Positions 48,499 through 61,366 are shown, counted from the stretch's first letter. The stretch: DNA of 64,000 nt from Thunnus maccoyii (GCF_910596095.1 NC_056548.1:11247151-11311150); one strand, 5' to 3'. Notes: generated by a model from the letters alone, not told the origin. Numbers and translations are program-made.

Positions 48499-51400
48499 AT
48501 GGAGCGTCTAGAGAGAAGACTGCCTGTAGCTTTCCTCCTCTTTCTGCCTCTTCTTTCTGTCAGCTGTGTCTCCAATCAGAAATCTACAGGTAGATTATAT
48601 TAGATTATATTAAATAGGTTTTTGGTGAATTATAACTCATGTGCATGCTTGCAGAGAAGTTTAAAATGTTTTAAAAGGTGGGGGGTATGAAGGTATGTGC
48701 CCTTCTACAAGAAAATGTGCATTTGATTTTCACTTAATTTGAAACTTTCCTCTGCTGTTTTTGTTCAGTCTCCTGGTGCGTGATATCTAATGCTGAGGAG
48801 CAGAAGTGTTTGGATCTGGCCGGGAATGCCACAGCTCGGAATATTAGAGGGAATTTGCAATGTGTCCGTGGCCTGAACACTAGAGATTGTATGGACAAAA
48901 TCAAGGTATCTGTTCAGTCATTTATTAATCTAATTCCAAATAATACTTATAGTGAGTTGGGGGGTTATAGATTGAAATTTGAAAGAAATATTATCATCTT
49001 CAACAATCCTTCTCTATTATTTTGTTTTAAACTTTCTCAATATGACCACACCTTCATTAACTAGTAGCTCTTTTTTCAGACATATGTGTAATTAATCTGC
49101 TGTATTTTTTATGTTACATACAGTACCAGTCAAAAGTTTGGACACACCTTCCCTTTCATTTGAATAAGAAAGTGTGTCTAAACTTTTGACATGTAATATG
49201 AGATAGTTCCAGCTCAAGAAGGTACTGAAGGGATTTCATAAAAACACATTTATGCATTGTACTTATTTGTTGCCATTGAACACCACATTTTGGTATAAGC
49301 AAGCATCCCTCAGCTATTTGTAACAAAAGTATGTTTTTTCTCAGAATGGGACAGCAGACGCAGCCTCCATGTTTGGAGATGACATCTATGCTGCTAGCCT
49401 CTGCCATGGCCTGGAGCTGGCAGCAGGAGAGTCCTACAACGGAGTGGGTAAGTCAGAAGTTTGAGCTCTACAGCAGATAAAACCGGAAGTCATTGAAGTC
49501 TCAGGATTTTGTCTAATGTGATTCACTCCAGATAAGGTCATGTTCATAGCCAAGTGTGTCAAAACCAACATATTAAATCAACAGTAGTCAGTTAAAGCCA
49601 CATATACAGTAGACACATTATTCTTTGTGTCTTGTATCTTCATTTTCTTATACCTCTCCCCTTTGATTTTGAAAATGATTCCCACTTGCTTTTTCCTTCT
49701 TTTCTCTCTCTGAAATCCTTCCTCCAGATGGTATTAGCTACTACGTGGTGGCGATGGCTCGTCGCTCTTCGTCAGACCTGTCCCTGCTAGAGATGCATGA
49801 GCGCAGCTCCTGTCACCCCGGGATACGCACTACAGTTGGGTGGACAGTGCCCATTGGCTACCTGGTCAACACCTCCCAGATCAGTGTAGGGGATCAGTGC
49901 AACTTCCCCAGAGGTGAGACAGAGTTAGAGGGGGGAAGAGAGATTGAGGGAGGTATGATGTGTGTGTGTGTGTGTGTGTATGTGTGTATGTAAGGTATAT
50001 GAGAGGTTCAGAGGGAGGAGGGGGAAAGCAGTTATGTGGAACGAAGGGGTGAAGGGACAGAGGAGACTGGAGGTAAAAGGAGAAGAGTCAGTTAACAGTG
50101 CAGCCTTCTCTGTGAATATGAGATTGGATGAGTGTGGGGGTGTGATGATGAATAGAGGGACACAGTGGAAGATCATGATTTCTTCATAAGAGGGGCAAGG
50201 GAGCAGAGCATTTTAAAGGCTGATTTACCTTATTACTGTCAAAAAAATCCTAGACCAAAACCAACAATGAACTAACTGATCTACTGACACGTATTTCCTG
50301 TGAAACTAAAGCCTGATATATTATTATTCCTCTGGCCACAGACCTTCACTGTTGTCCAAAGACTGTTAAATACTCATAACAGCATAAAATGTGTATTAAT
50401 CCACAGCTGAAATGAGGCCCGAACAAATACACTATTCAATCAATGTTTGCCAAAAACTACAGTGCCCAGCTGTTTTGGGAAATAAGCTTTAATGAGCCTT
50501 AATTTAAAATTAAACTATATTTTTGTTACCAGTTTGTAAAAATTAACTTCTTAAGTAGGAACAAATAGGTTTGGGGCTGAGTGCCACACGCACGATATAG
50601 ATGCTGGAGAGTACTGAGAGATGAACGCTTAATTGGTTTTTGACTTTTCATTGGACTTTTTTCCTGTAAGAAAAACATTGATTATATCAGCCTTGTCCTT
50701 TAAAAGTTTTTTTTTAATTTACTGCTACCTACAGTGTTTATTAGTTGTATTCTTGATATTATTTTTAGCCAGTATATTATTGTCAATTAGTTTTATTTGA
50801 AAATTAACACAGATATGTTTATTTGGTTAACCTTTGTTCATTCTCTGCTTCATTTCTATTTTACCTTTTATCTGAAATACTTCCTTAAAAAAATATTTAA
50901 TTATCTATGTTTTAGTGCTTGTTTTGTAATATTTCTTCAAGTCAAACAATGAAAAACTATCTAATGGGCTGTGAGAACATCAGGGACAATGATGGAAATA
51001 AGTCCAGGACTTTATTATCCTATCCCTAGCAAAGTCTGATATGTTGTATTTTATTATATGTTAGAACGTTCTCAATAACCCTTAACCTATCTTAACCTAA
51101 CCTAACCACCACAAATGATTGAGGATGACACGAAAACTTGAAAAACAATCAATTTATTTCCATTGTGGTCTTCTAGTTCTGTTAAAAAATAAAACAAAAC
51201 ACAAACATCTAATTGGATATTAAACAATTAATACTTAGAAAAACCAACAGCTGATTCCCATAGTGCATCCTTGAAGAACTAATAGACCATTATCATTTGA
51301 TTTAACCTTCTTTTTAAACTGCACTCCTATTAAATAAACCTAATATCATTTTAGTATAATTTTATAGGAGTATAGGAAAAGTTGGCCTCCGGACGTCTGG

Positions 51401-54400
51401 CTTTTTACTCACTCATACTCTGTCTTTCTCATTTTCTGTCTTTCTCATTCTCTATCTTTTTCACCAGCGGTCGGAAACTTCTTTGGCTACAGCTGTGTAC
51501 CGGGCGTCAAAGACCCCAGACATGACCCCAGAGGAAACAACCCCAAGAACCTGTGCGAGGCCTGTATAGGAGATGAGAACGACAGACACATCTGTGCCAA
51601 CAACCACAGAGAGAGGCACTACGGAGAGGCAGGGGCCCTGAGGTACAACACTGACACTCATAACATTGGAAATAATACACTAATAGCACCCAGAGGTGGT
51701 GTACTTGTTACGACCGCTGCCTCTGAGTCTCCTCTACTTTATATCCATTTCAGCATATTGTCTCCATAGAGGAAAAATAGTGACTAATTAGAGCTGCCTG
51801 CTGCGGAAAATACAGTGATGATGATAATACAATACAGTGACAAGGCATTCAAAGCATTCAATATTACATTACATGGTAGCAACTCCATTCATTAAAAAAG
51901 AATGCAAACAAATCAAAATAACATTTCTGTGCACTGTAACTGCTCTTTAATGTCAGTTTCATACATTGCCTGCATGTTTTCACTGCTGTGACTCGAGTTT
52001 GAGATGAGAATAAAAGGATCACAGCAGCTCTTTAAACTAATTCTTAAAGTGCAACAATAGGCAGCAGAGGGAGCTTACTTATGGTCTCTAGAGTCACTCT
52101 GTCACACCGACACATTCCCCAAGTGTGCTGATTTCCCCTTTAATGCGTGTTTTGATCTATTTATATGTTTAATGTGTCTGATTATTTACATTTCCTGTCG
52201 TTTTCTTTCAGGTGCGTTGCAGAGAACCTCGGTGATGTGGCCTTTGTCAAACACACAACAATCTTCGACAATTTGGACGGTCAGTGTTTAAATTATCCAG
52301 AGCACATTTTAGAGATTACACCACTGGTTATATAATAACATAATTTTATAATTTAAATTATTAATAATGAGGTTATTTGCTGCCAGCAGAGCGTGCTAGT
52401 CCCTGTCAAGACACAGGATGTCAGTGTTTCACAATATTTCTTATAGTATTACAGTGTGTAGAATCCAGACTACAATGGACAGATTACAAGAAGGTGATAT
52501 GTGCATGATATGTGTGAGACAGCAGAAGACAGAGAGGAAATGAGAGTGAGAAGGAAAAAGACAGACGGACAGTCAAAGGTGCAGAGACTTTTGTCCAGCC
52601 CTAATTCTCTGTTTGCTGCATCTGCTCCTCCGCTTTGGGCAACATCCAAAATTAATGGTGATCATTATCGCAGTCACGCTACACAGACTCTGCTGGTGCA
52701 GTTGAGTTGGAGCAGTTTGACGTCGGCTCCACAAACACTGTTGCTGTTTAACGAAGCATGCTTTCTCATATGGTTCAGAAATGTCCGGAGTCAGACCAAT
52801 TAACGAAGGTCAAGAAAACACAGAAGGTCCGTGCTGTTGTTTAGGGATGCTGAGAGCAGCTTCAAGGTGGTCTACCGTTTTTCATTTAATTATCTGTTTG
52901 GTAAAATAGGATTTTGTTTGCTTTTCAAACTCTTAGGTGGCCAACTAATCTGCTCAAAAATTATAATGTGTCAAGAGTCAACATACTGATTATAGAAAAT
53001 ATTAGGTTATGATTTTTTCAGGAATATTTGTAGGAAAACAAAGACTTAATACTTGATTATGCTGCTTCTTTGAGTAGAAGCTTTTGAGCTGGCTCTAAGA
53101 AATACAGTAGTTTGACATTTAGGCAAATACACTCATTCATTCATGAGAAGACTGATACCACTCTCATGTCTCTCCATTACATAATAAGCTACAGCCAGCG
53201 GCTGGTTAGCTTAGCTTAGCACAAAGACTAGGGACAAGGGGAAACAGCTAGCCTGGCTCTGTCTGAGGTGTGAGGGCTGTTAAGGACACGGGAGTGTGCT
53301 TATCTTGTGTGGGTGCTGTGACTTCCCGGAGTCTGGTTGTCTCTGCAAAGACTCCAGGATGTCACTGCACCCAGCCAAGAAGTAGTCCCGCTGATAGTGT
53401 CATTTTTACACTTTTTACACACACACAAGACATAACATGTTAGCTGGTGAGCTTTAGAGGTGCTGGTAGGTGGGTTTTATTACCTTCGGACAGAGCCAGG
53501 CTAGCTGTTTTCCCCCTGCTCCCTGTCTTTATGTTAAGCTAAGCTAACTGGCTGCTTGCTGCAGGCTTATATTTAACTTCACTATTTATCTGATACACCT
53601 GCACTCCTCTCCTGCCAAGGTAAGAACCAGGAATCCTGGGCCCTGGATCTGGAGCTGGAGGACCTGAAGCTGCTGTGTCCAGATGGAACCGAGGCAGGTC
53701 TGGATGAGTATGAGCGATGCCACCTGGCAGCCGTCCCTGCCAACGCTGTGGTGGTGCGCATGGAGGACAAGTGCCGCGTCTGGAAGTACCTGGAACGCTT
53801 ACAGGTGGGTGCAGACAGATATTGCATCAGCTTTGTCTAAATGTGTGTGTTTTTCCTCAGATGTATGTGTGTATGTCTATCTGATATCTCTGTGGAGTCT
53901 GTTTTATTGATCAAAACGTCTCAGAAGGTAGGTATCTGCTAAACTGTCATCCTTCTTCCTTACTGAGTGTGTGGGAGACGCCAGGATGATTGATACGTCC
54001 TGTGCTTACTCCCTGGCTACACACACACGCACACACACGCACATGTCCTCACAGGCTGACAGAAACTCACACTCACATGTAAGCCAACGCACATCCATGC
54101 ATGCCCTCATGCATTAAGTGCTGTCACACACTTTCTCTCTCCTGCAGAATGTGTTTGGCAACGCCGCCGAGGGCTTCAGTCTGTTCAGCTCAGCAGGCTA
54201 CGGTGAATCCGATCTGCTCTTCAGTGATGCCACCCACCACCTGCAGAGGGTTCTGGGTAGCTGCACCTCTTGGCTGGGCCCCTCTTACACCACCATGCTG
54301 CAAGCCTTTGAGTGTGAGGGTAAGAGTGATGATGTGTGTATGTACTGTATCTATGTGGGTCTGCTGTTAAAGAGTAGGCGGCTAAGTGGCTGGAAGAATG

Positions 54401-54501
54401 TTTTCTCCTTTGTGTGTGTGTGTGTGTGTGTGTGTGGACGTTTGTGTATCCACTGCAGCTGTTCTCATTATTGCGCTTTCCCACCAACAGGCTTCTGCTG
54501 A
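48499..54501 (+). CDS. otomp: Single-lobe transferrin-like protein, probable otolith matrix protein 1, complete, 9 exons
   Basis: Exons: 48499-48589, 48769-48905, 49345-49447, 49728-49913, 51468-51642, 52212-52279, 53620-53804, 54148-54319 and 54491-54501, giving 375 aa. The signal peptide has VAFLLFLPLLSVSCVS. One transferrin lobe follows: VSWCVISNAEEQKC, LQCVRGLNTRDCM, SYYVVAMARRS, SSCHPGIRTTVGWTVPIGYL, NFFGYSCVPG, CVAENLGDVAFVKHTTIFDN and SDLLFSDATHHLQRVL, ending CEGFC. The lobe is closest to melanotransferrin, but there is no second lobe and no GPI-anchor tail. OMP-1 of fish is a secreted single-lobe melanotransferrin relative in the calcium carbonate otolith matrix, so this is the best match. 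Of the classical iron ligands the Tyr of SYY and a His after SDAT look kept, but the Asp of the LDGG motif is Phe and the second Tyr is Glu, so iron binding is doubtful. NAT, NGT and NTS are possible N-glycosylation sites. Confidence 0.87.
49117..49192. mobile_element. Tc1/mariner remnant in otomp intron 2 (copy B)
   Basis: CAGTACCAGTCAAAAGTTTGG, then ACACACCTTCCC, is followed after about 15 nt by the inverted AAGTGTGTCTAAACTTTTGAC. Only the two ends of a Tc1-like transposon remain. Confidence 0.8.
49914..51467 (+). other. otomp intron 4
   Basis: 1.55 kb intron with a GT/TATGT microsatellite at 49960-49992. The rest is A/T-rich and I see no other feature. Small frames here have no family features. 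Confidence 0.6.
53100..53590. mobile_element. Palindromic MITE with long inverted arms in otomp intron 6
   Basis: CAGCCAGCGGCTGGTTAGC (from 53192) and GCTAGCCTGGCTCTGTC (to 53263) are mirrored by GACAGAGCCAGGCTAGC (from 53489) and AAGCTAACTGGCTGC (about 53537). The arms are about 70 nt with some mismatches. This is a widespread teleost palindromic repeat. Its right edge lies within about 40-60 nt of the acceptor of otomp exon 7, so the polypyrimidine tract of that acceptor is close to the element's end. Confidence 0.65.
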
Positions 54502-55205
54502 TGGAACAGGAGGAAGACATCCAGCGCATCAACTTCCACCCCATTCCTCCGTCTCCGTCCTCCCATTCTGCCTCCCCTCCCTGCCATCTGTGTCCCCCCC
54601 GTCAGTCCGTCTCACATCCTTTTTGCTTGGCTTTTTGTATTTGTTTTGTCCTTGCATTTCACTGCACGTTCTCAATCATTACGTCCTCGTCCTCCTCCAA
54701 CTTAGCGCGTCTTCTAATACGCTGGCTGGCAGGGTAGGACATTGCTAAGAGGGGCTAATCGGATAAGAAAAACTTCAGAAAAATGTCCCTGAAATTGAGC
54801 GTGGGTTTAAAAATGACACTGGGAAGAAGGGGTAGGAAAGAGAGAAGATAGGGTAAAAATAGAAAACAATAGAATAGTAAAGATTCGCAGGTTAATGAGT
54901 GCTGTAGTTATTATATTGTTGACAGATTTTCTCTTTTTAAAGCATTTTTTAAAAGAGGATTTTGTTGGAATTAACCCATAAACATTAGTGTCCCCAAATT
55001 TTTTTATATACACAAAAGAAAAATCCTATTATATAAAAATGAGTTCCTACCCTGGACATTTGTTGGGAAATAGTGTTCTTCTTGGCTTGCTGCATTAGTC
55101 TGAGCTTCAGTACCCCCCCTCACCCCCTCACCCCCTCCCACAGGGTCTGTCTCTGGCACTGAACAACTGGGTGCTATTAACTTTGAGCTTAGAAGTCTCA
55201 GTTAC

Positions 55206-55208
<3 letters not shown>

Positions 55209-55238
<30 letters not shown>

Positions 55239-55247
55239 CTGTGTGTG
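55209..55247. repeat. GT microsatellite
   Basis: GT run with one CT interruption, in the otomp 3' flank. Confidence 0.9.
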
Positions 55248-57265
55248 TACACTTTTTTCCCACAGCCATTATTGCCCTAATTGGCAGTCTGGCATATTAT
55301 ACTGTTTGTGTGCGAGTGAGAGAAAGTGTGTGTATGTATGCATGTGTCTGTACTTGTGCTAATGTGTGACTGTGTGTGTGTATGTGTGTGTGTTGATAGA
55401 ACTGCTGCTTTCCCATGGCTTGTATAGCTTACGACTTTGGATCCCTGCTTTCTCACGTCTGGTATGGTTGATGGGACTGTGCCAGCTCACAGTGTATTGT
55501 TACACTTTACTGTACAGTTAGGAGAAGAGGATTAGGGCTTGGGTTGCCTCCAGTGACCCCTTGAGTACGTCTTTTAAAAAGCTTTGGTAATTTTCTCATC
55601 TGTGACAACATTTCCATCACCCGAAATTCCCCCGAATACGCTCTCCAAATCCCTCTCCCTCTCTCCTGCTTCTGTTATTATCCATGTAGCAACATGTAGA
55701 GGGGCTACGTGGACTCCTGTTGTCTCTTTCTACGACATGTCATTTATACTGAAACATTGCTACCAATAGCAAAGACACTGATAATGATAGGAGGCAAGAG
55801 TTACTCACAGGAGGATGTTCAAGGCTGGATTTACAAGCAGCAAATTAGTCGGTGCAGTGTGTAGTGTTGTCAGAAGAATTGTCACAAAGAAGAGTATTAC
55901 CGAATTAATGTGCTGTGAAGAAATGGTGATTGTTAAAAAAATGCACAAGAGAATTTCTCCTGACATGTTTAAGGAAGTGTAATTAAAGAGTGTAAAGATG
56001 AATCGCAGTTAAATCATCAGCCAGTTTAAAGCCTTACTTGACATACAGAATCGGGTACTGTAAAATGTATAATAGATTGTAATTCTGAGCTTCTCTTGTT
56101 GGTCTCCACCTCTATGATTTTCTTTCACGTTCTGCACCGCAGAGCTCAGCAATAAACTTATAAAGTGGACAATGTTCTCCTCATCAAACTGGTGGTTGTC
56201 GACCTCATAATACTGGAAAAGAAATCCTTTGAGTTAGAGCTAGTACAACAGATACAAACAAAGGGATGTATTCAATTTGCATGACTCTGCTTTGAGAGAA
56301 AACACTAATGTCCTCTTTTTGAAACAAAATATCGCCACATTTCACCTCACTAGCCGACTGCATGTGTTACGTTTTGGCTCTTGATGGCAAAAAACTCCCC
56401 AAGTGTGAATGTGGAAGATGGAAAAATACCACAATTCTCGAGAGAGGCACTATTGTTCACCTCATTAGCGAACAGCAAAAAAAAGTCTTTGTCATCTGGT
56501 TCAATCTGTTGTACTAATTCAACTCTGGTTTGTAACAATGGTGCTGTTTGTTTTTATTGTTTGTCTGAAAGTCTTTAAAGAGGCTTGATGTAAATACTCC
56601 TCACTGCCTGAATGTGTAGAGCTGCAAACCTTCTTTACTTCAACCAATTAAATGAATGATGATAAAGAAAATAATCTTCTCTTCCTTTCTAGCTGACTTC
56701 TAATTATCCTGAAACTGCTATATGATATCTGTGTGGAAATGAATTTGCTCGATATCATCTCGCTCGTTCCGTCTCGCACTCTCTTCTCTCACTCTCTGCC
56801 TTTCTGCCTTTTGCACACACATTCACTCAGAAATGTGCTGTTTGCTTCCTCTCAGACATCTGGGAACAAAAGTAAAGGAGACGGGGAGGAATTAAAAAGA
56901 AAAAAAAAAAATGGAGCGCACACACACACAAAGGCCTGCATAGAGAGAGGCAGGTGCTCACTCAAGTGGAGAGATGCACCTCCCAGGTAGACAGGTGAAT
57001 CAGGGACACACCATCATATTGTTGGTGGCCCCACGTAGAGACAGACCTCTACTCAGCATGGATAAAATATCCCTTCAAAAAATGCCCTTTGGAGAAAGTC
57101 TGAGGTCGTGATGGCAGATACTGGAGATTGAACTGCATTGCAGCAGAGTGCTGCAATCATTCTCAATCCTCAGCTCTCTTGCTGTCCATTTTGCTGTAAT
57201 GCACAAATAAAAACAACTTATGCAGCCCAAACGCGGTCCTCTCATCCTTCTGGCTTGTGTGAATG

Positions 57266-58566
57266 CCATCGGTGGGAAGTAATTAGTAATTCTATTTTTG
57301 TACTTAAACAGCAGTGAACAGATGTGACAGGAGAAGTAAACATAACTCCCCAATTAAGAATAAAAAACAAAATGCTAAGTAATTAAAATACATTTACTCA
57401 AACAGGTACTCGAGAACTTTTAGTTTGAATATATGCCCATTTTATGCCACTCTATGCTTATTCTCCACCAAAATACCCAAGGAAATATTGTACAAAGTAC
57501 AACACAGAAGCATCTCATAAAATAAAATGCATTTTATAGATTAAACTTCCCACCAGTACATAAAGTAGTTACAATTCGCTCCCACATGCAACAAAAGTTT
57601 AAATGGTGCTTACATTTGACTGCATCAGTATAATTATACTCTATAGCAGTCAGTATCATTATATGGTATTATATTAGTATATGCAGTGCAATGGTCCCTA
57701 ACTCGGAGGTCCACCACAAGAGGTATCTGAGGATTTGTATGATGATTAACAGGTTCAGTTCAGATCTTAATTGTCCAACAAGAGAGAATTCTTTTTGCAG
57801 CAAGGCAGCATAAAAACACAAAAACCATGAACATTAAACACAATAAAAACACAATAACACAATTGAAGACATTAAAAGTGTCCGTACTATGCACGCAATT
57901 CACAATACAATAAAGGATGTAAACAAGGAAAACAGCAACAAGAAGAATACAGATTAGAAAATAAAGAGCAAAGCTGTGTGAGAGAGGAGGTTTATAAAGT
58001 ATGAGAGTTAAGAGCACTTATTGCACATGGATGGATGAAAACTTGAACCTGTTGCACCCACAGTCAATTTTGTAAACCTGTATCTCTGATCATAGGGCAG
58101 GATGTCAAAGGAAAGCTGAATTAATCTATTTATATACACAAAACTGTATTTCTCTGTGCTTTTTTCTATTGTGAATTACTGGTCTTTTCAGGCCTCTAAA
58201 ACTTACTCAAAGTCAAAAATGACTTTTTGGCTAAATGTGTTGACATGAGCACTTGTTGAGAGGTTGCAAGTACACACAGCTAAAAAGTCCAAACTTAATG
58301 AAAAAGTAGTGATGCATCATCAGCCAAATAAGAATCAAACATACCAAACATATCAAATGTTAATGTGACCGATGCATTCATGTGTATGTTTACACTTGAC
58401 TGCTGTTCTTGATTGAGGTGCAGTTAATTCTTGTGTTTAATCTGTAACAATGCAACAAGTTTAAGTATCTAGTAGCCAAACTAAAATACTCAAGTACATG
58501 TGGGTCAAAATTGCACTTATCAGCACTATACTTGAGAAAATGTGCATATTTTTTTACCACTCTTAA
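57266..58566. mobile_element. Decayed CAGTGGTG-family repeat split by another repeat
   Basis: The left part (CGGTGGGAAGTAATTAG, ACATTTACTCAAACAGGTACT, CCAAGGAAATATTGTAC) and the right part (AAATACTCAAGTACATGTGG, TACTTGAGAAAATG, TTTACCACTC) look like the two halves of the family seen at 25280-26095. Between them, at about 57757-58120, lies a different teleost repeat with TTAATTGTCCAACAAG and TTCTTTTTGCAGCAAGGCAGC. The boundaries are approximate. Confidence 0.4.
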
Positions 58567-59338
58567 CACTTTGAAAGAGTCCATTCTGCCTTATGAGTTT
58601 TATTTGTAATACTTGTAAAATGATTGTATTAATCATTTAGATTAGTAAAATTGTGAGTTCATGACTTTTACTTGTAATGGAGTGTTTTCACACTAAATAT
58701 CTGAATAGGCGACATCTTACTGTTGAATGTCGAGATGCCTCTGAATGTGTGTGTGGATGTGTGAGTGAATCCGTGCAGGCGTGTCAGCTCGCGCGTTTGC
58801 GGGTGTCTTTATCTCCACTGGCACGGGTGACGGCACGGACGGGAGACAATTTGACCGGAGGTTGTGAGGCGAGAGCGGCGGAGAAGGGAGGGATGACAGT
58901 GATGGAGGGAGAGAAAGGGGAAGAGTGACAGGTAATCCATCAGAGGCGTTACTGTCATTATTCAATTACCACCCATCCTTAGCACTCTTGATAACCCCAA
59001 CACGCACACACACACATAGCCTATGTACCCACACATGTGCGCACGCAGTGGGAAGTTGCACCGAAGTGGCAGATCCTCTTACACAAGGTGGGTTTGTGCT
59101 GTGTGGGTGGTGAGGTGAGTCGGGACACGGGGCTTGGATCTGGTTCCTTATACGCTTTTAGTGCAGCAGACCTTTAAATCTCCACTCCTTCCTCCTCTCA
59201 TCCCTTCTCCCCCTCACCCCCCCCCCCCTCCCCACGATAAGGAACATGGAGTATGATTAGACGCCAGTGACACCAGGCTTATCGCTCTGCTCCCATAACG
59301 CTCCCCAGATCACTTACACAATACAACCCAAGCAGCAC

Positions 59339-59347
59339 AGACACACA

Positions 59348-59421
<74 letters not shown>
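59339..59421. repeat. CA microsatellite
   Basis: About 40 CA units with one interruption. It generates spurious Cys/Val frames on the other strand. Confidence 0.95.
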
Positions 59422-59422
<1 letters not shown>

Positions 59423-59583
59423 GTTTGAACTGCTATCCTTGTTAGGACATTGCACTGACTTCCATTCATTGTGGACAGCCTAACCATAACCTTAACTAGG
59501 ACCTCAGAAATGACGTGTTGCCTCATTAGGACTGGGCTTTGGTCCCCATGAGGAGTATTGGTCCCGACAAGGTCGGTAAATAG

Positions 59584-59585
<2 letters not shown>

Positions 59586-59617
<32 letters not shown>
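59586..59617. repeat. CA microsatellite
   Basis: About 16 CA units, 165 bp from the longer run at 59339-59421. Confidence 0.95.
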
Positions 59618-59621
<4 letters not shown>

Positions 59622-59987
59622 GGCTGAGACTGGCTATCAATTCTAGATATGCTTTTAGCTCAGTTTGTGTGACGGCGTACGTTGCCTCCATAATGACGCG
59701 CGAGCAGGGTGAAAAATGACGGCGAGCAGCAGATTGTTTGTATGTGAAGCTCCAGGGAGGAGGATGTTTATGCATAGTATAGGTGACTATATATATAGGT
59801 GATAGTGACATGAAGATGCAGGCTCAGTGGTTTTCAAACACTAGATGGCGCTGCCTCCTCAGCAGTGTGCAGCGCATCCATCATGACTTTTCCAATATAA
59901 CTGGTGTAACACCACATGGGGATCCAAATAGTGCACATACCGAGGCTTCTCTCTTTTCATCACAGTCTGGCTGTCTCAGTGTCCTCC

Positions 59988-61366
59988 TTGCTCCTCCTCT
60001 AATCCTCTTTTTCTAATTTCTACTCCCTCTTTCCTGTTTTCTACTCGTTTCTAATCTCTTCTCTCCTCTCTCGATTGTTCACCTCTCCTTTCCTGTTTCT
60101 TTGTTATCTTCATGTCAACCTGTCATTCCTCTCTTTTTCTTCACCTCTTTTATCATCTCTTCTCCCCTTGGTCAACCTTTCTCATCTCCTCTCGTTTTCT
60201 TTCCCACTCTCCTCTTCTGATTTCTTTTCTTTTCTTCTCTTTGACTTGTTTCCTTCCTTCTCTTCTGTCCTCTCTTTGTCTCCACCTCCTATTTTCTCAT
60301 TTATTATCCTCTTTTTGTCTCCTCCCATCTCATCTCCTTCCCTCTAGTTTCATCCACCTCTTTTCCTTTATTTTGCTTCCTCTCCTCTCCTCTTTTCCCC
60401 TCTTTTCTCCCACTACCTCTTTCTCTTATTTACTTTCCTCACCACTCTCCTCTTTTCTCCTCTACCTCTTTTCTCTCGTCTTTTTTCACCTCTCCTCATG
60501 TCCACCTTTCTCTCCTCTCTGCTTCATGCCTTTTTCCTTTCCTTTTCTCCTTTCCTTCTTCTCTCCTCTCCATTCTCCTTGTTTCTTTTTCTCTCCTCCA
60601 CTCTCCTCTACTTCTTTTCTCTCCTTATTCCTTGTTTTTCCATTTTTCTTCTCCTCATGTTTACCTTTCTCCTCTCCTCTAACCTTTTTCTCTCCTCTTC
60701 TGTTTTCACCTCTCCTCATGTCTACCGTCCTCTCCTTTCCTCTTCTGTTTCTGTCCCTTCTCCTCTATTTCTTTCCTGTCCTCCTCTTTCCTTTCCTTTT
60801 CTCCTCCTCGCCTCTTCTTTTCCACTCTCCTCTAATTTCCTCTTTTCTCCCCATGTAGAGGGGCTACATCTTTTTCTCTCCTCCTCTCTTGTTTCATTTT
60901 ACCTCTCCTCATGTTCACCTTTCTCCTCTACTCTTTTTCTCTCCTTATGTCCTCATATCCTGTCCTCTTCTTGTCTCCTCTCCTTTCCTGTCCCGTTCTT
61001 TCCTTTTTCCTTTCCTTATCTCCTCATTTCTCCTAGCCTCCTCGCCTTTTCTCATTCCCTCTTCTCTCCTCCATTCCCCTCTACTTATTTTCTCTCCTCT
61101 TTCATGTCTCATTTTTCTCTGCTCCTGTTCACCTTTTTCCTCTCCCCTAACCTTTTTCCTCTCCTCTTCTGTCCTGTCTCTTTTCACCTCTCCTCATGTC
61201 CACCTTTCTCCTCTCCTCTTCTATTTCCTCATTTATTCTCCTCTCCTACCCTGCCCTGTCTTTTCATCCACCTATTTTCTCTCCTCTCCTCTCCTCTCCT
61301 CTCCTCTCCTCTCCTCTCCTCTAGTCTCCTTTCCTCTCCTCTCTCCTCTCCTCTCCTCCATGGAGC
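59988..61366. repeat. 1.37 kb polypyrimidine (CT-rich) tract with minisatellite-like repetition
   Basis: The plus strand is almost wholly C and T across the interval. A phrase close to CACCTCTCCTCATGTCCACC followed by TTTCTCCTCTCC recurs at about 60487, 60711, 60901 and 61186. A pure CTCCT array lies at about 61277-61365. Long Ser/Leu/Phe/Pro-rich frames, on the plus strand and as Glu/Lys/Arg-rich frames on the minus strand, are by-products of the composition and are not called as genes. Confidence 0.9.

Larger units (their letters stand above)
43996..49427. repeat. Tandem segmental duplication, copy B
   Basis: Homologous to 37608-43995 in the same orientation. It holds a dead copy of acvr1l exons 1-2 (minus strand) and the working promoter and exons 1-3 of otomp (plus strand). 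By eye, similarity ranges from roughly 99 percent (46440-46870 against 42115-42540) to roughly 95 percent in the ectodomain exon. Deletions relative to copy A include part of the signal-peptide exon, about 240 bp near 45806, and about 370 bp near 46330. Confidence 0.92.
54502..59987. other. otomp 3' flank and gene-poor spacer
   Basis: No gene was found. A C/T-rich 3'UTR-like start (to about 54740) gives way to A/T-rich DNA with a GT microsatellite (55209-55247). Dispersed repeats lie at 57260-58570. A possible poly(A) signal AATAAA is at about 56151, but it is far from the stop and uncertain. Confidence 0.5.
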
